Positions 44,570 to 53,333 of a DNA stretch of 64,000 bases are shown one piece after another. The stretch's first letter is position 1. Every line of letters begins with the position of its first letter. The notes below the pieces were generated by a model that saw only the letters and a list, made by a program, of their open reading frames with translations, was not told the origin of the DNA and searched no databases. The stretch is from Ciceribacter sp. L1K22 (GTDB lineage Bacteria > Pseudomonadota > Alphaproteobacteria > Rhizobiales > Rhizobiaceae). The position numbers were made by a program, and so were the translations under genes. The stretch lies in assembly GCF_017599385.1 (NCBI RefSeq), contig NZ_JAGFPK010000001.1, forward strand, positions 2,648,030-2,712,029, given 5' to 3'.

Positions 44570-45499
44570 ATGCACGCGCCAAACGACATTGACGTCATAG
44601 ACGGCATCCGCGCCTTCAACCGCTTCTACACCGACCGCATAGGACTGCTCGATCGGGCCTATCTGAAAGCGGATTATACACTGGCAGAAGCCAGGGTTCT
44701 CTACGAGATCGGCGCAAGAGGCACGACCACGGCCACCGATCTCGTCCGCGACGTGCACCTCGATCCCGCCTATCTCAGCCGTATTCTGAAGGTCTTCCGC
44801 GACCGCGGTCTCGTCGCGATCGAGAACGACCCGGCCGACCGCCGCAGCCGCCGCCTTCGCCTGACACCCGTCGGAACGGCGGAATACGAACAGCTGGCCG
44901 ACCTGTCTCGCGGTCAGATCCGCGAGATGCTGTCAGCGCTTTCCGCCATTGAGCAGGAGGTGCTCGCCTCGGCGATGCAGCGCATCACCGGCCTGCTGGA
45001 CGGCGAGGAGACTCAAAAGACGCCCATGGTCCTTCGCCCGCACAGACCGGGCGACCTCGGCTGGATCATACAGTCGCAAACGGAGTTCTATGCTAGCGAA
45101 TTCGGATGGCGCCAGGGCTTCGAGGGGCTGGTGGCGAAAGTGGCGGCGGACTTTCTCGCCGGCCACGATCCCCGTAATGAAGCCTGCTGGATTGCCGAGC
45201 GCTCCGGCGTGCGGCTGGGCTCGATCATGGTGGTGAACGGCGGAGGCGATGTCGCCAAGCTGCGGCTGCTTTACGTCGATCCGATGGCCCGCGGCCGGGG
45301 GCTCGGGATGCTCCTTGCCGAACAGGCCACGTCCTTCGCCCGGCAGTCGGGATACCGGCGGATGACCCTTTGGACCAACGACAACCTCGACGCCGCGCGC
45401 CATATCTACAGGAAGCTCGGCTTCTCTCTCGTCTCCGAGGAGAAACACACGCTGTTCGGACCCGAACTGACTGGCCAGACCTGGGAGCTTGACCTGTAA
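44570..45499 (+). CDS. MarR-GNAT fusion: HTH regulator with acetyltransferase domain
   Basis: A 309-residue protein. Residues 1-150 form a MarR-type winged helix (YTLAEARVLYEIGARGTTTA, then LDPAYLSRILKVFRDRGLV and DRRSRRLRLTPVG). Residues 160-309 form a GNAT acetyltransferase with the acetyl-CoA loop MARGRGLGMLLAEQATSFAR and a C-terminal AARHIYRKLGFSLVSEEKH. Such fusions are known in proteobacteria. The domain union suggests that the acetyltransferase substrate or acetyl-CoA state may influence DNA binding. ATG 44570 with GGGGAGA upstream is preferred over a GTG seven codons earlier. Confidence 0.87.
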   Translation: MHAPNDIDVIDGIRAFNRFYTDRIGLLDRAYLKADYTLAEARVLYEIGARGTTTATDLVRDVHLDPAYLSRILKVFRDRGLVAIENDPADRRSRRLRLTPVGTAEYEQLADLSRGQIREMLSALSAIEQEVLASAMQRITGLLDGEETQKTPMVLRPHRPGDLGWIIQSQTEFYASEFGWRQGFEGLVAKVAADFLAGHDPRNEACWIAERSGVRLGSIMVVNGGGDVAKLRLLYVDPMARGRGLGMLLAEQATSFARQSGYRRMTLWTNDNLDAARHIYRKLGFSLVSEEKHTLFGPELTGQTWELDL

Positions 45500-45500
45500 A

Positions 45501-45905
45501 TCAGGTCTCGTCGGCCTCGTCGAACCTGCGCCGCGCCTCGCGCACGGCGAGATAATTCTCTTCCGCCCAGGTGAGCAGGCTCGACAGTGCGCCATACAGC
45601 GAGAGCCCGAGTGGCGTCAGGCGATACTCCACGCTCGGCGGTTTTGTCGGAAACACTGTCCGCTGCACATAGCCATCGCGCTGCAACTCCCGCAGCGTCT
45701 GCGTCAGCATCCGCTGCGAAATATCGGGCACCAGCCGACGCAGTTCGCCGAACCGGTAAGGCTTTTCCGAAAGCGCTAGCAACAACAGCGACGACCATTT
45801 CCCGCCGATATGATCGATCACCGTCCGCACCGGGCAATTGGCAAGCCCGCCTTCGCCGCTGCTGAAATCGGCAAGCTTGTTCTTCAGATCGACAGCAACA
45901 TTCAT
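45501..45905 (-). CDS. HxlR family transcriptional regulator (single-Cys type)
   Basis: A 134-residue winged-helix regulator: [40 protein letters not shown] and [16 protein letters not shown]. The only cysteine is at residue 24, the position of the redox-sensing Cys in YodB/QorR-type members. ATG 45905 is chosen because homology starts there. It is divergent from an NmrA-type reductase gene, with a 23-base dyad between them. By analogy with QorR-type pairs it likely represses the reductase until quinones or diamide-like stress oxidise Cys24. Confidence 0.88.
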   Translation of the reverse strand: MNVAVDLKNKLADFSSGEGGLANCPVRTVIDHIGGKWSSLLLLALSEKPYRFGELRRLVPDISQRMLTQTLRELQRDGYVQRTVFPTKPPSVEYRLTPLGLSLYGALSSLLTWAEENYLAVREARRRFDEADET

Positions 45906-45981
45906 CCGGGTGGTTCCCTGAAGGTAACGAGGTCCCGAAAAACTGCCTTCTTTACAGCTCCACGTCAATTCCCATTTTAGT

Positions 45982-46004
45982 GTTACTCTCATTTTGAGAG
46001 CGAC
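45982..46004. promoter_or_regulatory. Candidate HxlR operator
   Basis: GTTACTCTCA-TTT-TGAGAGCGAC: a 23-base dyad with 10-base half-sites matching at 8 of 10 positions, and a perfect core CTCTCA-TTT-TGAGAG (45986-46000). It lies 77 bases upstream of the HxlR start and 36 bases upstream of the reductase start. Confidence 0.7.
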
Positions 46005-46039
46005 TAACCGGCCGGACGCGCCGATCGAAAGGGATACCC

Positions 46040-46924
46040 ATGAGCAAGATTCTTATCACCGGCGCCTCGGGCAAGCTTGGCCGCCTCGTCATCGACAACC
46101 TCTTGGCCTCCGGCAAGGTATCGGCCTCCGATCTGGTCGCCGGCACGCGCGACACGGCAAAACTTGCCGACCTGTCCGGCAAGGGCGTCGAAATCCGCCG
46201 GGTCGATTTCGACGATGAGGCGGGCCTCATCGAGGCATTTGCCGGTATCGGTCGGCTGCTGATCATCTCGACGGATGTGCTCGATCGTCCTGGTCACCGG
46301 CTGGTCCAGCACCAGGCAGCCGTTCGCGCGGCAAAGGCTGCCGGCGTCGGCCGTGTCTACTACACCTCGATACCGAATGCCGAAACGAGCAAGGTCAGCT
46401 TCGCCCCGGATCACGCCGGCACGGAGGAAGCGATCAAGGCGAGCGGCATGGCCTACACGATCCTGCGCAACGGCTGGTACATGCAGAACCTCTTCATGGG
46501 CCTCCCCTCGGCCTTCGCCTCGGGCCACTGGTATACATCGGCCGGCGACGGCAAGACCTCCCATATCGCCCGCGAAGACATCGCCCGGGCGACGGCGGCG
46601 GCCCTCGCAAATCCACCGTCTGAAAACGTCATCTACACGCTGACCGGCGCCCGCGCCTATTCAAACAGCGAGATCGCCGCCCTCGCTTCGGCTGCCACCG
46701 GAAAGCCGCTCGCCGTCGTCAACATCACCGATGAACAACTGGCCGAGGGAATGGCCGCCCATGGCGTACCGGCCCCCTTCATTCCGACGCTGGTTTCCTT
46801 CGAGGCGGCGACACGCGCCGGCGACCTCGGCAGCGTGACATCCGATGCGGAGAAGCTGGTGGGTGCTCCGCTCGTCACGCTGGAAACCTTCATCGAGACC
46901 AACTCCGCGTCCCTCGCCGGATGA
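46040..46924 (+). CDS. NmrA/QorB-like NAD(P)H-dependent quinone reductase family protein
   Basis: A 294-residue atypical short-chain dehydrogenase. The NAD(P) motif is [65 protein letters not shown] and [18 protein letters not shown] match the QorB/NmrA group, which includes NADPH:quinone oxidoreductase 2 of E. coli. AAAGGG precedes the ATG. Its divergent HxlR partner supports a quinone or electrophile detoxification role. A 10-bp hairpin (46932-46968) without a T-run follows the stop. Confidence 0.87.
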   Translation: MSKILITGASGKLGRLVIDNLLASGKVSASDLVAGTRDTAKLADLSGKGVEIRRVDFDDEAGLIEAFAGIGRLLIISTDVLDRPGHRLVQHQAAVRAAKAAGVGRVYYTSIPNAETSKVSFAPDHAGTEEAIKASGMAYTILRNGWYMQNLFMGLPSAFASGHWYTSAGDGKTSHIAREDIARATAAALANPPSENVIYTLTGARAYSNSEIAALASAATGKPLAVVNITDEQLAEGMAAHGVPAPFIPTLVSFEAATRAGDLGSVTSDAEKLVGAPLVTLETFIETNSASLAG

Positions 46925-46989
46925 GGAGACGGGGGAGCGGCGCGAGCCGCCCGTTCAGGCCGCTCCCCACCCCCGTTGAAACCAGACGA

Positions 46990-47742
46990 TCAGATCGTCT
47001 GTCCACATGCCTTGCGGAAACGGCGCACCGTCTCCGCCATCCCGTATTCCAAAGCATCCGCCGTCAACCCGTGGCCGATCGACACTTCGGCCAGTCGCGG
47101 GATCCGCTTCACAAGGGCCGGAAGGTTCGCAACCGTCAGATCGTGCCCGGCATTGACGCCAAGCCCGAGCGCGAGCGCCGCATCCGCCGTCTTCCCCAGA
47201 AGATCGATTTCCTTGGCAGCCCTCTCCGGATCGTCGAAGCACCCGCCATATGGTCCGGTATAGAGCTCTATCCGGTCTGCACCGGTCTCCTTAGCCAGCC
47301 GAACCCGCTCGGCATTGCCGTCACCGTCTGCAAACAAAGACACGCGCATGCCGCTGCGCTTCAGTCGCGCGACCACCGTCTTGAGAAAATCGCGATGTTT
47401 CTCGAAATCCCATCCGTGGTCCGACGTCGCCTGGGATGGATCGTCAGGCACCAGCGTCACCTGTTCCGGCTCGGTTGCCTCGCAGAGCGCCAGGAAATCC
47501 TCGGTCGGATAGCCCTCTATATTGAACTCCGCCTCGGGAAACTGGTCATCGATCAGGGCCCTGAGCACCGGCAGGTCGTTGAAGCGGATGTGGCGCTGGT
47601 CCGGCCGCGGATGGACCGTCAGACCGCTGGCGCCGGCTTCAAGGGCGATACGGCCGAAATCGGCGACGTCCGGCCACGGCAGATCGCGCCGATTGCGCAG
47701 CATGGCGATGGCATTGAGATTGACCGAAAGCTGGGTTGGCAT
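46990..47742 (-). CDS. pdxJ: Pyridoxine 5'-phosphate synthase
   Basis: A 250-residue TIM-barrel enzyme that condenses 1-deoxyxylulose 5-phosphate with 3-amino-1-hydroxyacetone phosphate to give pyridoxine phosphate. Signatures are [31 protein letters not shown] with conserved His/Arg/Asp, RVSLFADGD and [28 protein letters not shown] closes the phosphate site. Length is standard. It stands alone, convergent with the NmrA-type gene. Confidence 0.95.
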   Translation of the reverse strand: MPTQLSVNLNAIAMLRNRRDLPWPDVADFGRIALEAGASGLTVHPRPDQRHIRFNDLPVLRALIDDQFPEAEFNIEGYPTEDFLALCEATEPEQVTLVPDDPSQATSDHGWDFEKHRDFLKTVVARLKRSGMRVSLFADGDGNAERVRLAKETGADRIELYTGPYGGCFDDPERAAKEIDLLGKTADAALALGLGVNAGHDLTVANLPALVKRIPRLAEVSIGHGLTADALEYGMAETVRRFRKACGQTI

Positions 47743-48146
47743 GACGGGTTCACTTTTTGAAGCGATGATCGTTCCGTCCGGATTTAGGCCAAGTCGGGCC
47801 CGATTGCCAACGCGTTTCGTTCGTCATTCGATGAGCGGCGTTGATGGATCGCTCTCATTATCTCCACCGGCTCGCCGAGGTTGCAGCAAATTGCCCCGCT
47901 TCGGCACAAAAATCGCGACGAATGAGGACTTTTTCAGACTTTTGCAGCAGACGCGGCGTTTCCCGGTTTACAAGTTTGACGACAGCGGCGTAACCTGCAT
48001 GATCGTCGCGGGAGGAGAGACGCGGCAACGATGCGTTGAGGAACGCAAACCGGAAAGCACGCCTTGGCGCGATTGCCGGGACGGGACGGTCATGGTCCCG
48101 CCCAGGGAAGTACCGTGCCCGGACGACCGAGCAGGAAGGGGACAAT
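47743..48146 (+). other. 404-base gap between pdxJ and the MerR-type gene
   Basis: No gene with recognisable features is seen on either strand. The region must contain the pdxJ promoter (leftward) and that of the MerR-type gene (rightward). A small dyad GGGAC...GTCCC lies about 70-40 bases before the MerR-type start. GGAAGGGG at 48133-48141 is its ribosome site. Confidence 0.5.
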
Positions 48147-48836
48147 ATGGCGGAACGCTCCAAGCACCTGCATGAACGGAAACCTCCTGCGGCGGGCCAG
48201 CAAGCGGCTTCCGGCTTCCTGCCGCAAGCAACGCTGCCGCGCAATCCGCCCGACGAGCCGATCGCGATCGCGGAAATGGCGAACCACTTCGGCGTCACCC
48301 ATCGCACCCTGCATTTCTACGAGGAAAAGGGACTGTTGTCCGCCGGCCGCATCGGCCTGATGCGCGTTTATACCCGCGCCGATATGCAGCGCATGGCGCT
48401 GATCAACACCTGCCGCGAAATCGGCATGCCGGTCGCCGTGATCCAGGAGCTGTTGGAAGAACTGTCCGGCGCCACCAGCCAGGAGGAGGCCGATTGTATC
48501 TTCCGCCAGGCCCTGCGCACCCGCCGCCGCGAACTGACGGCCGCGCTGTCGACCATCCAGCGGCAGAGCCAGCAGATCGAGCGTCTCCTGTCGGACGACG
48601 ACGATCATGACGATGCGCCAACCGCGCACCGGATTGCAGTCCAGCTCACCGATCTGGAGAAACGATGCCTCGAACTCATGGCCGAAGGCTATACGCCGAT
48701 GCGACTGTCGCGGGCGCTAGGCCTCCAGTCGGACGAGATTGCCGCGCTTGAAGAGCGCATCATCCGCAAGTTCGACGCCAACAACCGGTTTCAGGCCGTC
48801 GCCAAGGCAGTCCTTCTCGGCGTCGTCGCCTCTTAG
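48147..48836 (+). CDS. MerR family regulator with LuxR-like C-terminal domain
   Basis: A 229-residue regulator with two DNA-binding-like domains. Residues 38-105 form a MerR HTH (IAEMANHFGVTHRTLHFYEE, then KGLLSAGRIGLMRVYTRAD). A coiled-coil part (110-148) and an Asp/His-rich hinge (SDDDDHDDAP) follow. Residues 167-227 match the LuxR/GerE pattern: LTDLEKRCLELMAEGYTP, the recognition-helix region LGLQSDEIAALEERI and IRKFDANNRFQAVAKAVLLG. GGAAGGGG precedes the ATG. Target genes are unknown; the DUF4405 gene follows 58 bases later and could be one. Confidence 0.82.
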   Translation: MAERSKHLHERKPPAAGQQAASGFLPQATLPRNPPDEPIAIAEMANHFGVTHRTLHFYEEKGLLSAGRIGLMRVYTRADMQRMALINTCREIGMPVAVIQELLEELSGATSQEEADCIFRQALRTRRRELTAALSTIQRQSQQIERLLSDDDDHDDAPTAHRIAVQLTDLEKRCLELMAEGYTPMRLSRALGLQSDEIAALEERIIRKFDANNRFQAVAKAVLLGVVAS

Positions 48837-48894
48837 GCTGCATTTGCCCTCTGTCAAAGCTTACGGGGATTTAAGCTGACTCCGGAGGAATAGC

Positions 48895-49443
48895 GTGTAT
48901 GCCGAAGTCTGTTATCACAACGAACGGACTCGTCTTATGCCCTCCCTTTTCTCGCGCTACGCCACGCCTCTCGTCACTGGCCTTTTCCTTGTCTCGCTGA
49001 TTTCCGGCATCGCCCTCTTCTTCCACGTCGGCACCGCCGCGTTCCACGGCATGCACGAATGGCTGAGCATGGTGCTGATCGCTCCGTTCGTCTTGCATGT
49101 GTGGAAAAACTGGCGCGCCTTTCTCACCTATTTCAAACGCCTGCCGATGACCATTTCGCTGGCGCTTTCGCTGGTCGCCGGCCTCGCCTTCGCCTGGCCC
49201 TCCCTGACCGCAAGCGGAACCGGAGCCGGCAATCCGCAGATCGCCATGATCACGCTGGTCACCGCGGCAAGGCCCGGCGAAGTGGCGCCCCTCTACCACC
49301 AGTCGGAGGACACTTTCCTGTCGATGCTGAAAGATAAGGGCTATACGGCCGCGACCGCTGACATGCCCCTGAACGACATCGCGACCGCCTCGGGCAAGAG
49401 CGAGCGCGATCTTGTCATGACGCTGGTATCGCTGAAAAACTGA
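48895..49443 (+). CDS. DUF4405 membrane protein
   Basis: A 182-residue protein with two or three membrane segments near the N-terminus (YATPLVTGLFLVSLISGIAL, and ISLALSLVAGLAFAWPSL). Between them is a His-rich DUF4405 block, HEWLSMVLIAPFVLHVWKNW, possibly a heme-ligating di-His pattern as in small cytochrome-b-like proteins. The periplasmic C-terminal part ends with a helix-hairpin-like stretch (FLSMLKDKGYTAATADMPL). GTG 48895 is chosen because CCGGAGGAA lies 4 bases upstream; ATG 48937 has no such site. Confidence 0.78.
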   Translation: MYAEVCYHNERTRLMPSLFSRYATPLVTGLFLVSLISGIALFFHVGTAAFHGMHEWLSMVLIAPFVLHVWKNWRAFLTYFKRLPMTISLALSLVAGLAFAWPSLTASGTGAGNPQIAMITLVTAARPGEVAPLYHQSEDTFLSMLKDKGYTAATADMPLNDIATASGKSERDLVMTLVSLKN

Positions 49444-49455
49444 CGGCTGAAGCGC

Positions 49456-50580
49456 TCACCGCACGATGGTGAGCGTCTGCGCCGCGCGGGTCACGGCCGT
49501 ATAGAGCCAGCGCTCGCGCGTGTCGCGAAAGGCCCAGCTCTCGTCGAACAGCACCACGTCGTTCCACTGCGAGCCCTGTGCCTTGTGAACGGTGAGCGCG
49601 TAGCCATAATCGAACTCGTCATAGCGCTTGCGCGTCGACCACGGGATTTCGGTCTCGATATCCTCGAAGGCCGCCTTCAACAGCTTGATCTTCGCCGCAC
49701 CTCGGTCCTCGTCGTCCTCGGGCCGCACCAGGAGATTGATGCCGGGCTTAACCGTCTCGCGCGACGAGCTCATCACCTGCCACAGCGAGCCGTTCAGAAG
49801 CCCCTTCACCTGGTCGTTACGAAGACATACCAGCTTGTCGCCCGCCTGCGGATAGTCGGCGGAGAAACCCTTCAGCTCCCGCAGTCGCTTGTTGTAGCGC
49901 CGGCGAGTCTTGTTGGTCCCGACCAGCACCTGATCGGCGTCGAGCACCAGTTCCTGCGTCACCTCGTTCTTGGAAATCACCTTGGCGGTGCCGTAGTCAC
50001 CATACATGATCTCCTTGCCCTCACGGACATGCATTGCAAGCTCGATGATCGGATTGTCGCGCGCCTGTCTATGGATTTCGGTCAGCAGGTAGTCGGGATC
50101 ATGCTCCGTGAAGAAGCCGCCGCCCGAGACCGGCGGCAGCTGGCCGGGATCGCCGAGCACGAGGATCGGCGTGCCGAAGCTCATCAGGTCCTTGCCGAGC
50201 TGCTCGTCCACCATCGAGCATTCGTCGATGACGATCAGCGCCGCCTTGGCGACCGGGCTCTGCCGGTTGATCGCGAACATCGGCGCGATCGAGGTCTTGC
50301 CGGTTTCCTCGTCTTCCACCGCCTCCTCGCCGCGCGGGCGGTAGATCAGGGAGTGGATCGTCTTGGCATTGGATGCGCCGCGCTGGCGCAGAACCTGCGC
50401 GGCCTTGCCGGTGAAGGCCGCGAACAGCACGTCGCCGTCGACATGCTCGGCGAAATGCCGCGCAAGCGTCGTCTTGCCCGTACCGGCATAGCCGAACAGG
50501 CGGAACACCGGCTGGCGGCCCTCCTTCAGCCATTGCGAAACGGCTTTCAGAGCCTCGTCCTGTTGCGGCGCGAACTGCAT
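49456..50580 (-). CDS. RecD-like ATP-dependent DNA helicase
   Basis: A 374-residue SF1 helicase. Walker A is FGYAGTGKTTLARHFAE, motif II is LIVIDECSMVDEQL followed by LVLGDPGQLPPV, and the C-terminal UvrD_C_2-type motifs are YALTVHKAQGSQWNDVVLFD and WLYTAVTRAAQTLTIV. It is much shorter than RecD or RecD2 and is close to the Dda-like compact helicases, so it probably acts alone on DNA ends or forks. It is alone on the minus strand, and its partners are not indicated. Confidence 0.87.
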   Translation of the reverse strand: MQFAPQQDEALKAVSQWLKEGRQPVFRLFGYAGTGKTTLARHFAEHVDGDVLFAAFTGKAAQVLRQRGASNAKTIHSLIYRPRGEEAVEDEETGKTSIAPMFAINRQSPVAKAALIVIDECSMVDEQLGKDLMSFGTPILVLGDPGQLPPVSGGGFFTEHDPDYLLTEIHRQARDNPIIELAMHVREGKEIMYGDYGTAKVISKNEVTQELVLDADQVLVGTNKTRRRYNKRLRELKGFSADYPQAGDKLVCLRNDQVKGLLNGSLWQVMSSSRETVKPGINLLVRPEDDEDRGAAKIKLLKAAFEDIETEIPWSTRKRYDEFDYGYALTVHKAQGSQWNDVVLFDESWAFRDTRERWLYTAVTRAAQTLTIVR

Positions 50581-50686
50581 GAACCGGTCTTGTCAGGATT
50601 CGGAAGCAAGACGCAACGGCTATTTGCCTCACGGCTGAAATCACTGCGGCGATTTCGCGCGAACGTGGCGAAGAAACGTGTGCCAG

Positions 50687-51481
50687 CTATTCGGTGACCT
50701 CGACATGCGCGGGCTTGGATCGACCGCCATTGCCGGCCGGATTGATGACCACCACCGGGACCTTGCGCGCGCTGGCCAGTTGCCCGTCCTCGAGCATGAC
50801 CTGCAATCTGCCATCGTCCATCACCTTGTGAACGACGGCTTTGCCATCAATCTCGACGGTCGCCCGGGCCGCGAAATTGCGTCCCTTCACCAGGATCCCC
50901 TTGTCAGCGTCGTTGATCTTCTTGTTGGAGGGCTCGACGCTGTCGATAACCGGCGGCAGCGCTTCGATCTCCTCCTGAACCTTCGGCGCTTTCAGGAGCG
51001 TATCGAACAATTCGTCCAGCTTGGCGATGCCCTTGCGCGCGAACATCCCAACCAGCGCCGACAGGGCGGCAAGGCCCGTCGGATCGACGGCCGCAGTCTT
51101 GTCCCCAGCCGTACCGACGGCAAACAGCCCGCCCTTGAACAGCAGGCAGACCAGCAGCCCCAACCCCATTCCGAACACCGGGTGCATGACATACCACCAG
51201 TTCCAGCTGTCGTTGAACTGGCCGAGCCCCTTGTGAATGGCGAACTTGTAGGAAGCGTTGAGCGACCCGCCTAGCGCGCCGGCCATGGCGATGATCAGCA
51301 GCAGGCCGACATCGGGCGCCACAGATTTCAGCAGAAAGGTTGCCCAGAGTTCATCCTTGATACCCGAAGGCCAGAGACCGATCAGGAGAAACACGAGTAT
51401 GAAGGGAAGCGTGACGAGATAGGCGCCAAGCTGCCAGTTCTTGCTTTCCGCATAAGACTGCTTGTCCGGTCCAATCTCCAT
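50687..51481 (-). CDS. Membrane protein with C-terminal IPT/TIG domain
   Basis: A 264-residue protein with about four membrane segments (residues 18-145, including LVTLPFILVFLLIGLWPSGI and LLLIIAMAGALGGSLNASYK) and a C-terminal immunoglobulin-like IPT/TIG module (residues 178-262: PVIDSVEPSNKKINDADKG, VKGRNF, VVVINPAGNGG). The loop before it has KLDELFDTLLKAPKVQEEI. Function is unknown. It lies between the helicase and nitrile hydratase genes on the same strand, but with gaps of over 100 bases on each side. Confidence 0.75.
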   Translation of the reverse strand: MEIGPDKQSYAESKNWQLGAYLVTLPFILVFLLIGLWPSGIKDELWATFLLKSVAPDVGLLLIIAMAGALGGSLNASYKFAIHKGLGQFNDSWNWWYVMHPVFGMGLGLLVCLLFKGGLFAVGTAGDKTAAVDPTGLAALSALVGMFARKGIAKLDELFDTLLKAPKVQEEIEALPPVIDSVEPSNKKINDADKGILVKGRNFAARATVEIDGKAVVHKVMDDGRLQVMLEDGQLASARKVPVVVINPAGNGGRSKPAHVEVTE

Positions 51482-51614
51482 GGCTACCCCTCCAGCGCCG
51501 AAGGGATAACGCTAGCATAAAACCCGGTGCCGTCAACCAAAACGAGAATTTCAAACAAACACACCCGGACACTTCCTGGCGCGTCTCATCACTATAGCAG
51601 GCAAGCGGCGCATC

Positions 51615-51959
51615 CTAGCGCTGCGGATCGTTTTCCAGCAGGATCGGCCGACCGTGTGGCGTAGCCTCGGCTGCCCGCTTCCAGCTCTCCTGCAGCGCGA
51701 GCACGTCGCTTTCGTCGCCGATACCCTTCGACACCAGAAGGCCCGTCAGGGCCGCGACCCAGGCATCGAAATAATCCGATCCGTCCTCGGCCCGATCAGG
51801 CCCGTGCACTTCAGCCGAAAGGCGCTCCGCCCACTCGCTCCAGGAAAACACCCCGCGCTCGTGCAGATGCACGGTCATGGCGAACGCCTGCGCATGCCAG
51901 GGCTCGGCAAAGACCGGATCGCCCTCCGCCGACACGGGCAGACCCGGCGAACCCGACAT
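51615..51959 (-). CDS. Nitrile hydratase accessory protein
   Basis: A 114-residue protein of the nitrile hydratase activator family, which assists cobalt insertion into the alpha subunit. Recognisable parts are DPVFAEPWHAQAFAMTVHLH, then GVFSWSEWAERLSAEV and the C-terminal SWKRAAEATPHGRP. ATG 51959 leaves 13 bases after the beta subunit stop and starts the homology. It is the last gene of the alpha-beta-activator operon. It may also resemble the beta subunit N-terminus, as is known for this family. Confidence 0.88.
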   Translation of the reverse strand: MSGSPGLPVSAEGDPVFAEPWHAQAFAMTVHLHERGVFSWSEWAERLSAEVHGPDRAEDGSDYFDAWVAALTGLLVSKGIGDESDVLALQESWKRAAEATPHGRPILLENDPQR

Positions 51960-51972
51960 CGGCGAGCGAACC

Positions 51973-52632
51973 TCACACGTGCTCAAGATAGCTCTCCCAG
52001 GCATCGATCGACACCGTCAGCGTCGGGTCGGCCCCCTCGCCCCAGATTTCCGATGCGTCGAAGACAACCGTGTAGACCCATTGCGGGTTCTCGCCCTTGC
52101 CATGCGCGTTGTCGTCGGGAAACACGAAACTGCCCTGCACCGCCTCGATCGTTCCCGTCTTGGCCCGCGCGTAACGCGGCAGCCGGGTATGGGTCTCGGG
52201 ATGGAAGTTCTTCGTCTTGACGACGTCGCCAGGCATGAAACGCGGCTCGGAATGGACCGGCCGGTCGCAGGGGCCGCCCTTGGCAAGCACGCCGACCACC
52301 ATATCGGCCTTGAGCACCCGTTGCGGCTGCCGTCCTTTCCCCATCGAATGCCCCGAGAACAGCTCCTCCCGGGTGGCGAAGCGGTGTCGCTCCAGCAGCA
52401 CATCGAGTGCCCGTATCCAGATTTCGTAGTAGCTGGCCGAGAGATATGTGGCAGGCGGAATATTCTCCCGTGCATGGCGGCTTTCGTCGATGGTCCATGC
52501 GCCGAACGCACCGCAGGAGAGCGTCAAACCCAGCGCCCGCTTTTCCCAATCGGCATGGAAATAGGGCTCGTCCTTTTCAGGCGCGACCGGCCCCAGCCCC
52601 ATCTGCCCGCCAAGATCGTGGGGCCCGTTCAT
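51973..52632 (-). CDS. nthB: Nitrile hydratase beta subunit
   Basis: A 219-residue subunit of cobalt nitrile hydratase. Signatures are [54 protein letters not shown] and the C-terminal [15 protein letters not shown] segment followed by [14 protein letters not shown]. Arg residues of the beta subunit that contact the modified Cys ligands of alpha are expected in RHRF-type segments. It overlaps the alpha gene by 4 bases (ATGA). Confidence 0.92.
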   Translation of the reverse strand: MNGPHDLGGQMGLGPVAPEKDEPYFHADWEKRALGLTLSCGAFGAWTIDESRHARENIPPATYLSASYYEIWIRALDVLLERHRFATREELFSGHSMGKGRQPQRVLKADMVVGVLAKGGPCDRPVHSEPRFMPGDVVKTKNFHPETHTRLPRYARAKTGTIEAVQGSFVFPDDNAHGKGENPQWVYTVVFDASEIWGEGADPTLTVSIDAWESYLEHV

Positions 52633-53261
52633 CGCCGCGCCTCCGGCGAGAGCGCCAGCCCGGTGCCGATCATCGAGTCGCGTGTAACAAGGGCCGCAAG
52701 CGCGTCCTCGTCCAGGTCCTCGCTCCCGGCCGGCCGCTCTGGCACCACCAGGTAGCGCAGCTCAGCGGTCGAATCCCAAACGCGAATATTTTTAGAATTC
52801 TCTAAAGTTAAGCCGAATTCCTCAAGCACCGCGCGAGGATTGATCACCGCCCGCGACCGGTAGGCTGGCGCCTTGTACCAGACCGGCGGCAGCCCGAGCA
52901 CCGCCCACGGATAGCAGGAGCAGAGCGTGCAGACGACGATGTTGTGGGTCTCGAGCGTGTTGAACACCGCCCGCATGTGCTCGCCCTGCCGGCCGGTGAA
53001 GCCAAGGCTTGCGATCGCCGCCGTTGCATCCTCGCGTAGCCAGTCGGCGAACCGCGGATCGGTCCAGGCCTTGGCAACCACGCGGGCGCCGTTGCGTGGC
53101 CCCACCTTCGTCTCGTAGGTTTCCACGATCGCGTCGATCGCCGCCGGATCGATCAGGCCCTTTTCGGTCAGCAGCGTCTCGAGCGCCCTCACCCGCGCCT
53201 GCATGTCGGAGTAGTGATTGTCGTGATCATGGTCGTGGTGGTGATGATCGTGGTCGTGCAC
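52629..53261 (-). CDS. nthA: Nitrile hydratase alpha subunit, cobalt type
   Basis: A 210-residue metal-binding subunit that hydrates nitriles to amides. The ligand motif is [11 protein letters not shown]; Thr after the first Cys is the mark of cobalt enzymes (iron enzymes have Ser). [17 protein letters not shown] and MVCTL-like flanks fit the family. The N-terminus is an unusual His/Asp-rich tail ([18 protein letters not shown]) that could bind Co2+ or Ni2+. The GTG at 53261 is the first start in frame and has no strong ribosome site, so the N-terminus is uncertain. No amidase or cobalt importer gene is adjacent. Confidence 0.92.
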   Translation of the reverse strand: MHDHDHHHHDHDHDNHYSDMQARVRALETLLTEKGLIDPAAIDAIVETYETKVGPRNGARVVAKAWTDPRFADWLREDATAAIASLGFTGRQGEHMRAVFNTLETHNIVVCTLCSCYPWAVLGLPPVWYKAPAYRSRAVINPRAVLEEFGLTLENSKNIRVWDSTAELRYLVVPERPAGSEDLDEDALAALVTRDSMIGTGLALSPEARR

Positions 53262-53333
53262 GTCGGTCGGTCCGCGTTGTTGATCCCCGATGATTAAGCG
53301 GGCGGCGGATCAAATCCAAGTGAAAAGAGCGCG

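Noticed and set aside
46932..46968. Hairpin between the NmrA-type gene and pdxJ as a terminator
   Set aside because: The 10-bp stem is strong but has a long loop and no T-run on either strand.
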